Shown here: positions 16,658 to 24,449 of the stretch, in pieces
How the letters are laid out: every line of letters begins with the position of its first letter
Position numbering within the stretch: the stretch's first letter is position 1
Assembly (NCBI GenBank): GCA_021846565.1
Contig: JAJZWS010000030.1
Span: forward strand, 1-35,531
DNA length: 35,531 nt
Direction of reading: 5' to 3'
From: Bacillota bacterium
GTDB lineage: Bacteria > Bacillota > Sulfobacillia > Sulfobacillales > JAIMBI01
Notes under the pieces: model-generated
Seen by the model: the letters and a program-made list of their open reading frames with translations, nothing else
Told to the model about the DNA's origin: nothing
Database searches by the model: none
Made by a program: the position numbers and the translations under genes

Positions 16658-18540
16658 CCAGCCATCCCCCCCTCGACATCTCCGCCGAAAATTTGTGGTT
16701 GTTCAACGAGGGGCGCCACAGCCGCATCGACACGTTCTTGGGGGCTCACCCGCGCGGCAATGGCTGGACCCAGTTTGCGGTGTGGGCCCCAAACGCTCAA
16801 GCCGTCGCGGTCATTGGTGACGCCAATGACTGGGGCGCGAGCGACGCCCCACTGACGCCCCAGGGGTCGTCGGGCGTGTGGGCCGGGGTGCTGCCGGACT
16901 TTCCGGCGGGGGCCCTTTACAAGTATCGCGTCGTGGGTGCGGACGGCTCCCAGGTCGACAAGGCTGACCCGGTGGGCTTCCGCCACGAGTGTCCGCCGGC
17001 CACCGCGTCCCAGGTATGGGTGGCGACACACGACTGGCACGACGCGCGCTATCGCCAGGCGCGGGCCGGGCAGCCCCTCAGGTCCGAAGCGGTGTCCATC
17101 TACGAAGTGCATCTGGGTTCCTGGCGGCGCGGAGCCGATGGCCGATGGCTCGATTACGACCGGATGGCCACCGAGCTCATCGCCTGGGTGCACCAAGAGG
17201 GCTTCACCCACGTCGAGCTGCTGCCCGTGATGGAGCACCCGTTTTATGGGTCTTGGGGGTATCAGACGACGGGATACTTTGCACCCACCGCCCGCTACGG
17301 CACGCCGGACCAGTTCATGGACTTCATCGATCGGCTGCACGGGGCAGGCATCGGAGTCATTTTGGACTGGGTGCCCTCGCACTTCCCCACCGACGCCCAC
17401 GGACTGGCCCGCTTTGACGGCACGCCTCTTTATGAGCATGCCGACCCGCGCGAAGGCTTTCATCCCGATTGGCACACCCTGATTTTTAATTATGGGCGCC
17501 ACGAAGTGAAAAGCTTTCTGTTGTCGAGCGCCCGGTTTTGGCTGGATGTGTACCACGCGGACGCGCTCCGAGTGGACGCGGTCGCGTCCATGCTGTACCG
17601 CGACTACTCACGTGCCGCCGGCGAATGGATCCCGAATCAGCATGGCGGCCGCGAGAATCTCGAAGCCATCGCCTGGCTCCGCCAGGTGAACACCGACCTG
17701 TACGCCCAGTGCCCCGGGACCGAGACGATGGCGGAGGAATCCACCGCTTGGCCCGGGGTGTCCCAGCCCGTGCACGACGGGGGTCTGGGATTTGGGTTCA
17801 AGTGGGACATGGGCTGGATGCACGATACGCTCCAGTATTTCGCCATGGACCCGGTTTACCGACGCCACCACCATCAGGCGCTCACGTTTCGGATGATTTA
17901 CGGGTTTCAGGAAAACTTTGTGCTGCCGCTCTCGCATGACGAGGTGGTGCACGGCAAGGGGTCGCTCCTAGGGAAGCTTGCGGGCGACGACTGGCGGAAG
18001 CGCGCCCAGCTCCGCATGCTGCTGGCTTACCAGTGGCTGCTGCCCGGCAAGAAGCTTTTGTTCATGGGCAGCGAGTTTGGCCAGCTGGCCGAGTGGAACC
18101 ACGACCAGAGTCTGGATTGGCACTTGGTGGACCAGCCCGAACATCGGGGCATCGCGCGGTTGGTGGCCGACCTGAACCGGCTTTACCGAGCCGAAGCCAG
18201 CCTGGAGACGACGGACCACGACCCCGACACGTTTCACTGGGTGGTGGCCGACGACGCGTCCCAGAGCGTCTACGCGTGGCTCCGCACCGCGCCGGGGAGC
18301 CGACCCGTGCTGGCGGTGATGAACGCCACGCCCATGCCTCGCTTCGGGTATCAGGTGGGCGTGCCGGTGGCGGGCGGTTGGCAGGAACTTCTCAACACCG
18401 ACGCCGACACGTATGGCGGCAGCAACCTCGGCAACTGGGGCGCCGTGGCGGCCAGCGCCCCCCCGTTTCCCGGAGGGGCGCCGCGACTGGAGCTGACTCT
18501 GCCGCCCTTGGGCCTGGTGGTGCTGGCGCCCGCTCGCTGA
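16654..18540 (+). CDS. glgB: 1,4-alpha-glucan branching enzyme
   Basis: GlgB cuts alpha-1,4 chains and reattaches them through alpha-1,6 bonds, completing the GlgE pathway. The 628-residue length fits a GlgB with a single N-terminal CBM48 domain (FAVWAPNAQAVAVIGDANDW, about residues 39-58). The barrel shows YEVHLGSWRR, ELLPVMEHPFYGSWGYQTTG, catalytic Asp308 (LRVDAVASMLY), Glu361 (TMAEESTAWP) and Asp429 (LSHDEVVHGKGS), and the FMGSEFGQLAEWNHD segment. ATG 16654 overlaps the treS stop and follows GGAGGAGGAA (16639-16648), so it is translationally coupled. An upstream in-frame extension exists but lies inside the maltokinase coding sequence. It ends 6 bases from the convergent aldo/keto reductase gene. 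Confidence 0.95.
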   Translation: MTSHPPLDISAENLWLFNEGRHSRIDTFLGAHPRGNGWTQFAVWAPNAQAVAVIGDANDWGASDAPLTPQGSSGVWAGVLPDFPAGALYKYRVVGADGSQVDKADPVGFRHECPPATASQVWVATHDWHDARYRQARAGQPLRSEAVSIYEVHLGSWRRGADGRWLDYDRMATELIAWVHQEGFTHVELLPVMEHPFYGSWGYQTTGYFAPTARYGTPDQFMDFIDRLHGAGIGVILDWVPSHFPTDAHGLARFDGTPLYEHADPREGFHPDWHTLIFNYGRHEVKSFLLSSARFWLDVYHADALRVDAVASMLYRDYSRAAGEWIPNQHGGRENLEAIAWLRQVNTDLYAQCPGTETMAEESTAWPGVSQPVHDGGLGFGFKWDMGWMHDTLQYFAMDPVYRRHHHQALTFRMIYGFQENFVLPLSHDEVVHGKGSLLGKLAGDDWRKRAQLRMLLAYQWLLPGKKLLFMGSEFGQLAEWNHDQSLDWHLVDQPEHRGIARLVADLNRLYRAEASLETTDHDPDTFHWVVADDASQSVYAWLRTAPGSRPVLAVMNATPMPRFGYQVGVPVAGGWQELLNTDADTYGGSNLGNWGAVAASAPPFPGGAPRLELTLPPLGLVVLAPAR

Positions 18541-18546
18541 CCTGGC

Positions 18547-19464
18547 CTAAGGCAGCGGGTAGCCGGCGGCGCGGTAGACGGTGTACCACTCCTCGCGGCT
18601 GAGCGTGACCTCGGCCGCCTGGCAGCATTGGCGGAGCCGGTCCCGATTCATCGTGCCAGTGACCGGCTGCATGTGCGCCGGGTGGCGCAGGAGCCAGGCG
18701 ATGACGATGGTGGTGGGACTCACCCCATGGTCCGCCGCGATGCGGACCAACGCCTCGTTGAGGGCTGGAAACTTGGGGTTGTCCAAAAACACCCCCTCGA
18801 AAAAGCCGTACTGGAACGGCGACCAGGGCTGAATGGTGATGTGATGGAGGCGGCAGTAGTCCAGCACACTGCCGTCCCGGTCGCTGGCTTCGGCGTTCAG
18901 CGTGTTGACGTTCAAGCCCTGGGCAATCATCGCGGCGTTGGTGATGGACAGCTGCAGCTGATTGGCGACCAGCGGCTGGCGGACCGACTGCGCCAGCAGC
19001 TCCATCTGCATCGGCTTCATGTTTGACACGCCAAAGTGGCGCACCTTGCCACTGGCGGCCAGGTGGTCGAAGGCTTCGGCCACTTCCTCCGGTTCCACCA
19101 GCGCATCGGGCCGGTGCAGCAGCAGCACGTCCAGGTAGTCGGTCCCGAGCCGCTTCAAACTCCCATCCACCGACTCCAGAATATGTTCGCGCGAAAAGTC
19201 ATAGGCGCCGGGCCGAATGCCACACTTCGACTGGAGCATGACCGTGTCCCGGCGGCTCGCGGACAGATGCGCCGCCTCGGCGAACCGCTCCTCGCACGCG
19301 CCGGCCCCGTATATGTCCGCGTGGTCAAAGAAGTTGGCGCCCAGCTCCAACGCCTCGGCGACAAACCGCTCAGCGGCCAGCTTGTCCAGCTGGCGAAGCC
19401 GCAGGCACCCCACCGCCACCACCGGCACCCTGATGTCCGCGTTGCCCAGCTGCATGGTTCTCAT
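18547..19464 (-). CDS. Aldo/keto reductase (YdhF-like)
   Basis: This 305-residue protein shows the full aldo/keto reductase tetrad: Asp47 and Tyr52 (FFDHADIYGAG), Lys80 (MLQSKCGI) and His117 (LLLHRPDAL). Downstream are the NADP-binding segments HFGVSNM, IQPWSPFQ and the C-terminal PVTGTMNRDRLRQCC. The family reduces carbonyls with NADPH in the cytoplasm; this subgroup (E. coli YdhF-like) has no firm substrate. The ATG at 19464 is chosen because GGGGAGGGGG lies 6 bases upstream; the frame continues 8 codons further to 19488. It converges on glgB, but nothing links it to glucan metabolism except position. Confidence 0.9.
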   Translation of the reverse strand: MRTMQLGNADIRVPVVAVGCLRLRQLDKLAAERFVAEALELGANFFDHADIYGAGACEERFAEAAHLSASRRDTVMLQSKCGIRPGAYDFSREHILESVDGSLKRLGTDYLDVLLLHRPDALVEPEEVAEAFDHLAASGKVRHFGVSNMKPMQMELLAQSVRQPLVANQLQLSITNAAMIAQGLNVNTLNAEASDRDGSVLDYCRLHHITIQPWSPFQYGFFEGVFLDNPKFPALNEALVRIAADHGVSPTTIVIAWLLRHPAHMQPVTGTMNRDRLRQCCQAAEVTLSREEWYTVYRAAGYPLP

Positions 19465-19511
19465 GGGTGTCCCCCTCCCCGTTGACAAGCTTTGACTGGT
19501 CTCCGGCGGCC

Positions 19512-19517
19512 ATCATA
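19512..19517 (-). promoter_or_regulatory. Candidate -10 box for the aldo/keto reductase gene
   Basis: On the lower strand TATGAT (5 of 6 matches) lies 47 bases before the ATG at 19464. No good -35 was found at 16-18 bases. The call is weak. Confidence 0.25.
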
Positions 19518-19543
19518 CCGCGTCCGCCCGGCTGGCAGCGGCG

Positions 19544-19549
19544 TATAGT
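19544..19549 (+). promoter_or_regulatory. Candidate -10 box for the 60-codon gene
   Basis: TATAGT (5 of 6 matches) lies 52 bases before the GTG at 19602. No matching -35 is seen. It sits in the 137-base gap between divergent genes, which fits a promoter position. Confidence 0.3.
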
Positions 19550-19601
19550 GGGTGCAGCAGGAGTCAGCAGTCGCCAGAGAGAACCGGGAGGAGGAATTTC
19601 G

Positions 19602-19784
19602 GTGGCGCTCTTGATGGGGAGCCTGGTGCACGACCCACGCCGGCCGGAGGAGCCCCGCGAGGGGGTGGTCATCGCGGTCACGCGGCATCCCATGTGCCTG
19701 GCGCGTCTCTTGACCATCGCGTGGAAGGACACGGGCACCCTCGAGGACCTGGACGAACAGGAATTCGGCGAGATGGACGACTAA
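19602..19784 (+). CDS. Small hypothetical protein (60 aa)
   Basis: A GTG at 19602 is preceded by GGGAGGAGGA (19586-19595) at 6-base spacing, one of the strongest ribosome binding sites in the window. The product starts MALLMGSLVHDPRRPEEPRE and ends with a very acidic tail (EDLDEQEFGEMDD). The middle contains VVIAVTRHPMCLARLLTIAWKD. It is soluble by composition. It is divergent from the aldo/keto reductase and has no neighbour downstream for 1.6 kb. I do not recognise the family. The acidic tail could suit a protein- or nucleic-acid-binding accessory role, but that is speculation. Confidence 0.55.
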   Translation: MALLMGSLVHDPRRPEEPREGVVIAVTRHPMCLARLLTIAWKDTGTLEDLDEQEFGEMDD

Positions 19785-20759
19785 GGTCATTCGCCATGCG
19801 CAGGGCCGCCGACGGCCTCGATGGAGGCTGGGAATGGCTCGCCCGGGGGGATGAGGCATCGGCGCGTGGCGGCCGGCGCAGCTCAGCCGTCGCGGCGGTT
19901 GCCGACGTCTCTGGACCCACTTGCGGGCTGTCGCGATGAATGCGCACTCCGTCTCAGCCGCCTGGCAGGACCACCCGCATCGCTCGTGTCGGTCGGCGTC
20001 CGAGGTGGCGAGTGCCGGCGAGGTTCAGATTCCCGAAGCATTGGAGGCTTGGCTACGCTGGTCCATAAGGATGCCCTCTCGGCGCTCGCGGCCGATTGGT
20101 ACGCCACCCCTTCGGCACTTATGCGGCGGTTGCGCTGACGGCCGCTTGCTCATCCCCCTGGCATCTGAGTTTGGAGTACGCGCTGGCCTTCCCTCATTTG
20201 CCGCCGCAGCGGTCACCAGGACCCGCGTCACCATCGCCCCGCGGCAGGCCATGGGGGTCAAAAGGTGGGCGCTATGACTGCGAGTCCGCACCCCGGATAC
20301 CCTGACAGCCGTCGGTGACCGACATTTTTCTGACCCGGTATGCCATCAGCACCTGCTGACCCTCGCGCCACCGGTTTTTACTGAATTGAGGGCCTGGCCT
20401 CTCCGTGGCGATCAACCCGCGGCAGGATCCTAAAGCGGGGCGGGAATTTCTTGCGCCGTTCTGCCCCCAAGGAGGCTGCCACCTACGGACCCCTTGAGGA
20501 TGGCGAGCTGGGCGGCTCGGGCCGTCGCATCTCCTCGGTTGTCTGCGACACGAAAGCGGCGCCCCGGGTCAGGGAGGCCGCGCCGGTCCCGGGGATCGTG
20601 CGGGTACCGGTCTCGCGGGTGGGGCGGCACGCTCATCGTCCAGCGGACTGGCCAGCCGCCGTTCCAGGTTGGTGAATGCCGCAAGAACTGAGGGGCTTCA
20701 AACGCGCGGTGGCGGCGGCCGCCACCAGCTCCAGCAGGTGGGGCGGGACCGGCCCGTGT

Positions 20760-21390
20760 TCACGGACCATGGCCTGCAGACCGGCCACGAGTAGTCCCGG
20801 GGCATGCCCCGGCTACCCTCCCAAACAACGAAGTCCGATCGGTGGTAGCCTTCTTTCCAATCACGCTCACGTAGTAATACACGAGCTTGTGATGACCGCC
20901 GTCCGGCGCCCAGGTGACGGTCACGACCTATTGCCGATTCTTCAGAAAGACGCACGTGAGGTTTTGGCTCACCAGCGCGCCTGCTAGCCCATTCGACGAG
21001 ACACCGAGCCCCAACGTCGACGAGCCAAGAAAACGCAAGGCCTTCCGGTACCATCTGGACACGGGTTCCGTCACCGGCACTCGGAATCCAGCCTCGCCTT
21101 GGCGAACTCCGACGCCATCGCTGTGGCGAACCCGGTACCGGCAGGAAAGGGGCTTTGTGTTTTTACGGCGGCGCGGGGGACGGGTAGCACGATGCTACTC
21201 GTGGATGGCAAGCCTCTGGACACTCCGAGACACCCCCGAGGGATACAGTAACGTTGGTTGTCCCGGCGGACGACTCCCCTTGGGGTCGTCAACACCCACC
21301 CAGTGGGTGCCGCCACGGCAATCACCGCCACCGCCAAGGCCAGTCGGAGCGCCCTCAGCCGGCGCCCCTAAAGTCAGCCCCCCTCGGAAC
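20760..21390 (-). pseudogene. Possible decayed gene for a secreted protein
   Basis: Read leftward, a signal-peptide-like start occurs near 21355 (RLRALRLALAVAVIAVAAP). Protein-like sequence then continues across frame changes and stops: VPVTEPVSRWYRKALRFLG, LVSQNLTCVFLKNRQ, an in-frame TAG at 20928-20930, then VVTVTWAPDGGHHKLVYYYV and SVIGKKATTDRT. Alternating Val/Thr and Tyr-rich strands suggest a beta-sandwich exported protein. At least one frameshift and one stop separate the pieces, and no clear start codon remains. The identification is tentative; the pieces could be chance. Confidence 0.25.
20791..20816. repeat. GTAG-footed perfect palindrome (REP-like hairpin)
   Basis: The core CCGGGGCATGCCCCGG (20797-20812) is a perfect 16-bp palindrome. 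It is flanked by GTAG (20791-20794) and its complement CTAC (20813-20816), with a two-base bulge. A GTAG tetranucleotide at the foot of a GC-rich hairpin is the hallmark of REP elements mobilised by RAYT transposases. Only one copy is visible here and there is no T run for a terminator. Confidence 0.35.
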
Positions 21391-21436
21391 GCATCTGACC
21401 CGGTGGGCGGTAGGGCGCCCCGTGCATCGACCTGGC

Positions 21437-22006
21437 TTATGGCGCGGGCCGCTGGACATCGACCTTGGAGGCCACGATGACGCACTGATCCGGACCCGTG
21501 CGAATTTCCACCGCCCAGAGGCTCGGGTGGGTGAGCCACCGGTCGCGAAGCGCGTCGGGCTGGCCCACCCACTCGGCGGGCCACTTTTCTTTCGGCGTCA
21601 GGTCGTCCAGGAGAACCAGCCCGCCTGGAATCATTGCGCCGATCACCGTGTCCACGGCGTCATGCTTGGCCATGTTGGCATCGACAAAGATGAGGCCAAA
21701 GGGGCCGTGCGGCAGCGCCTCCGCCCAATCCCCGTGGACCACCACCACGCCAGGCACATCCCGCATCAGCGCGCGAACGCCGCGGGCCCGCTCGGGATCC
21801 GACTCGGCGGTCACCACGCGCACGCGGGCGGTGCTGGCCAGCCAGGCGGTGCCCACCCCGAACCCGCTCCCAATCTCCAGAATGGGCGCGTCCCGCATAC
21901 TGCTGGCCAAGACCGCCAGCAACTGTCCCGTCTCGTCGGTGCACGACTGGTGGAAGCCCGCCCTGCGGGCCAGCGCCTGCGCCTCGGTCACCTTCAGCGG
22001 AGTCAC
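21437..22006 (-). CDS. Class I SAM-dependent O-methyltransferase
   Basis: The 189-residue protein carries the SAM-binding motif I ILEIGSGFGVGTAWLA (residues 42-57). An acidic ribose-binding residue follows in VVTAESDPERARG, then FVDANMAKHD and LVLLDDLTPKEKW. The order and spacing match the small COG4122 (catechol O-methyltransferase-like) group, which usually binds a divalent metal through the DAN region. The GTG start at 22006 follows AGGAGGAGG by 4 bases. It is the last gene of the leftward run and lies 84 bases after the preceding gene. The methyl acceptor is unknown. Confidence 0.85.
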   Translation of the reverse strand: MTPLKVTEAQALARRAGFHQSCTDETGQLLAVLASSMRDAPILEIGSGFGVGTAWLASTARVRVVTAESDPERARGVRALMRDVPGVVVVHGDWAEALPHGPFGLIFVDANMAKHDAVDTVIGAMIPGGLVLLDDLTPKEKWPAEWVGQPDALRDRWLTHPSLWAVEIRTGPDQCVIVASKVDVQRPAP

Positions 22007-22090
22007 CGTGACCTCCTCCTCTACTGCTGCTCACCTTAGTCACCCTAGGATGACGTTCCCGCCGCCGCAACTCGTGCTTCTGTCTGGCGG

Positions 22091-22828
22091 TCAGCCCGGC
22101 GGCGGGCCCAGCGGCTGGCGGGTGCCGAGCGAGGAGGGCAGAAACACGGGCGTGGGGGACCGCCACGCCGCGTGTCGACCGTCCAAGACGTCCAGCGCCT
22201 CATACACCCATCCGGCCTGCGCTTGAGCCGCCAGTAGCTCGGCCGGCACGGCGGTCCCGGAGCCCGGATCCCACGACCGCGGTGCGACCGCTCTCAGCTG
22301 ACCGACCGTGGACAGCACCGTTATCATATTGTGGGCATGCCCGTTGGCCAGAGCGGTCAGAATCCGCCGGGCATGGGACGGGGCCAGATACGTCACCGCG
22401 GTCCCACCCTGGCGCGACCACGGATAACGGCCGGTGACCCACACATACGCCACATGGTGGATGAAGCCCACCCGCGGGATGCCGTCAGCGATGTAGGCCA
22501 CCCACACCGTCGGCACCGCGTAGCGGCCGGGGTGCAGGGCGCGCACCGAAACGTCCAGCGCATGCCCGCCCTCCTGGATGGCCCCGACCGCCATCCCCGG
22601 GGGAGCGGCGGACAGGAGTCCCGCCGCTGCGATGGGCGGTCCGCCCGCCAGCGCCACATCGTGCACGGTGCGCCCCCGCCCCACCGCCAGGGACATTTGC
22701 TGAGAAAAGTTCGAGACCGCCCAGTACGGCCCCGTGACGCTCGCAATACCCACCATGGCCACAACGACCGCCGCTCCCCACCCCCCACGCTTCCACGTCT
22801 TTTTCGGCATCCTCGGCATCCTCGGCAT
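22091..22828 (-). CDS. Membrane-anchored protein of unknown function
   Basis: The 245-residue product starts MPRMPRMPKKTWKRGGWGAA, a positively charged N-terminus followed by one hydrophobic helix (AVVVAMVGIASVTGPYW, about residues 20-37). The rest is probably outside the cell. That domain is rich in Val/Ala/Gly with aromatic patches (VGFIHHVAYVWVTGRYPW) and no cysteine motif. ATG 22828 is the first of three in-frame ATGs created by a 9-bp tandem repeat; GGGGGGAGGG sits 8 bases before it. The frame is open further upstream to 22969, but that extension is Arg/Pro-rich and follows the preceding gene too closely. It sits just downstream of an ECF-type sigma factor and another membrane protein. 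No family recognised. Confidence 0.6.
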   Translation of the reverse strand: MPRMPRMPKKTWKRGGWGAAVVVAMVGIASVTGPYWAVSNFSQQMSLAVGRGRTVHDVALAGGPPIAAAGLLSAAPPGMAVGAIQEGGHALDVSVRALHPGRYAVPTVWVAYIADGIPRVGFIHHVAYVWVTGRYPWSRQGGTAVTYLAPSHARRILTALANGHAHNMITVLSTVGQLRAVAPRSWDPGSGTAVPAELLAAQAQAGWVYEALDVLDGRHAAWRSPTPVFLPSSLGTRQPLGPPPG

Positions 22829-22832
22829 CCTC
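22806..22832. repeat. Tandem repeat, 3 x 9 bp, over a translation start
   Basis: GGCATCCTC occurs three times without mismatch (lower-strand reading GAGGATGCC). Each copy provides one in-frame ATG preceded by GAGG for the membrane protein at 22091-22828. Confidence 0.85.
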
Positions 22833-22955
22833 CGGACCCTCCCCCCTGTCAGCGGCCTTCGTCTCAGCGTTCCCGGCGCTCTCAGCGTGTTTCGCCCTAC
22901 GGGACGCCGGGCGGGCCGGACGCACGCGGCGCCACAGCGCTGGGTCCGTAGTGGC

Positions 22956-23825
22956 TCAGCGGAAACCACCCGCCCCCCCAGTCAAAGGGCAGGGGTGGCC
23001 GGTGGTTGCGTCCACCAGCCACCCCTGCCCGCTGGGCGCTTCCACCAAATACACGGGACCCTCACGCGGAAGCGTCCACCATCCTTCCAGGCTTCCCGGT
23101 CCCGGCCACATGAACACTTCCGCGGCAGCTCGCGAAATGACCGTGTAGCGGACGGCGGTTGGGTCCGCCACGACGGCCGATGGCACGGCGGGCCACCAGG
23201 GCCGTGCCCACAAGCGCCGGGACCAGTTGCGGGGCCACCACACAGGACGGGCCCCCAGTTGTTTGACGGATGCCGTGGCCAAGCCGTCCACCACCCCCTC
23301 GCCCAAAACCGTCCCCGTGCGGGAGAGTACCTCCACGACCATGCCGGTCGTGCGTGACCGTGACGCGTATCGGATCCGGATCCCAGATTCCCTGGACCCG
23401 ACGTCTAAACTGCTGCGCGGCACCCCGCTGGGCACGCGGCCGGCAACCCATATGGTCGTCACCGTCTGCCCGAGATTTATCGCGCCGGCCAATGAGACCC
23501 CCGTAGTGCGCACCACTTGGGAAAGCGGCCCGCGCGTCCAGTAGACGGACCGGGGCGCTGCGCTGGAGGCGGTAGCCAGGGCAGCCGCCAACTGCTGCAC
23601 GTTGGTCCCCAGGGCCGGCGTCACCGGTCCGGGGGGCAGGGCGGTCAGCCGGGAGGGAGCCGCCCGGCGGGGCACGACCGCCTGCCCGTGGGTCAGCGGC
23701 CAGAGCCCTGCCAGCACGAGGAGACTCGCGACGCCCAGCGCCCAGGCACGCGGGCGAGCCCGCGGGGGCCGCGCCGGAGTCTCCGCCTGCATCTGAATGC
23801 GCTCCCACAACGGATCGTCGCGCAA
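22956..23825 (-). CDS. Membrane-anchored protein next to an ECF sigma factor, possible sigma-regulator
   Basis: The 289-residue product has a short charged N-terminus (RDDPLWERIQMQAET), a single membrane helix (WALGVASLLVLAGLWPL, about residues 27-43) and an external domain of about 240 residues. The topology and position directly after an ECF sigma factor fit a membrane anti-sigma factor or a co-regulated sensor. However, there is no zinc-binding HxxxCxxC motif. The TTG at 23825 has only a weak ribosome binding site. An in-frame stop (TAA) lies 8 codons upstream, so the true start may be lost or differ. A strong 18-bp hairpin lies over its last codons (22987-23030). Family not recognised. 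Confidence 0.55.
   Translation of the reverse strand: MRDDPLWERIQMQAETPARPPRARPRAWALGVASLLVLAGLWPLTHGQAVVPRRAAPSRLTALPPGPVTPALGTNVQQLAAALATASSAAPRSVYWTRGPLSQVVRTTGVSLAGAINLGQTVTTIWVAGRVPSGVPRSSLDVGSRESGIRIRYASRSRTTGMVVEVLSRTGTVLGEGVVDGLATASVKQLGARPVWWPRNWSRRLWARPWWPAVPSAVVADPTAVRYTVISRAAAEVFMWPGPGSLEGWWTLPREGPVYLVEAPSGQGWLVDATTGHPCPLTGGAGGFR
22987..23030. other. Long hairpin inside the 3' end of a coding region
   Basis: GGGCAGGGGTGGC (22987-22999) pairs with GCCACCCCTGCCC (23018-23030). Inside it GGTGG (23001-23005) pairs with CCACC (23012-23016), with one mismatch between the two stems. The loop is 6 bases. It covers codons about 10 to 25 from the stop at 22956. No T run follows on either strand, so it is more likely an mRNA-stabilising or pausing structure than a terminator. 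Confidence 0.5.
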
Positions 23826-23858
23826 GGCGGCATGGAGACGCGCTTAGCTGGTCGTCCG

Positions 23859-24372
23859 CTATTGGTCTCGCCCCCCTGCTTGCTCCATGGCGGTACGCAG
23901 CGCCTGGAGTGCGATGAAGCCGTGCCCGGGCCGCTTCCGGGCTGATCCCCAGCGCGTCTGCCATCTCCGCCGCGCTTTTGTCCAACTGGAACCGCTGACG
24001 CAGGACAGCTTGCTGCTCAGGGCTCAACCCCGCTACCAGCGACCGGAGCCACAACCGATCCACGGTGGCGGCGGCCCAGTCGGATGCCGTGCCGGATGCA
24101 GCCTCACCCAGCGCATGGGTGGCGTGCAGGTCGCGCGCCTGCCGCCTCACCGAGTCCAGATAGAGGCGGCGTGCCACGACCACGAGCCATCGCCGCGCCT
24201 GCGCCGCATGGCGGAAGGGGGGCGCCGTCTCATGCGCGCGGACAAACACGTCCGCCACCACGTCCTCTGCCCAGGCAGGGTCCCGGGTCCAGGCGAGGGC
24301 CTGCCGATACACGGCCAGCGCATGCTGGTTGTACAACCCTTCCAGGTCCGCAGGGATCCCTCCCGTCGACAT
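23859..24372 (-). CDS. ECF-type RNA polymerase sigma factor, frameshifted at its C-terminus
   Basis: The frame from ATG 24372 encodes region 2 (EDVVADVFVRAHETAPPF, RRWLVVVARRLYLDSVRRQA) and region 4 (LSPEQQAVLRQRF, EMADALGISPEAARARLHR), as in extracytoplasmic-function sigma factors. After LHR the frame turns into unrelated sequence. A +1 shift near 23910 restores the expected ending ALQALRTAMEQAGGRDQ and a TAG at 23859-23861, total about 170 residues. In the unshifted frame the reading continues wrongly to 23062 over the next gene. The ATG follows TAGGTGA. YhaN lies 77 bases upstream. The shift falls after the region 4 helix-turn-helix, so activity may survive; a sequencing error is equally possible. 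Confidence 0.75.
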
Positions 24373-24449
24373 CGCTCACCTACTTGACGATCGGTGGGCC
24401 TAGAGTGTGACGCGTAGGTCGGCAGGGTGACGAGGGCATGGGGCAGGAG

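Larger units (their letters stand above)
19785..21436. other. 1.65-kb stretch without an intact gene
   Basis: No frame here combines a good ribosome binding site, normal length and recognisable sequence. Short frames on both strands are interrupted and low-complexity. The stretch visibly has less G+C and more AT-rich patches (for example near 20320-20390 and 20850-20950) than the flanking genes. It contains the decayed gene described at 20760-21390 and a hairpin at 20791-20816. It looks like an old insertion or deletion scar. No tRNA, transposase or known ncRNA was recognised. Confidence 0.5.

Noticed and set aside
20020-20045. T-arm-like sequence GGTTCAGATTCCC suggesting a tRNA
   Set aside because: No acceptor, D-arm or anticodon stem could be built around it.
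23062-23858. Continuation of the sigma-factor frame for another 265 codons
   Set aside because: After the frameshift point the sequence is Arg/Gly/Ala-rich and lies out of frame over the next gene; it is not a genuine C-terminal domain.
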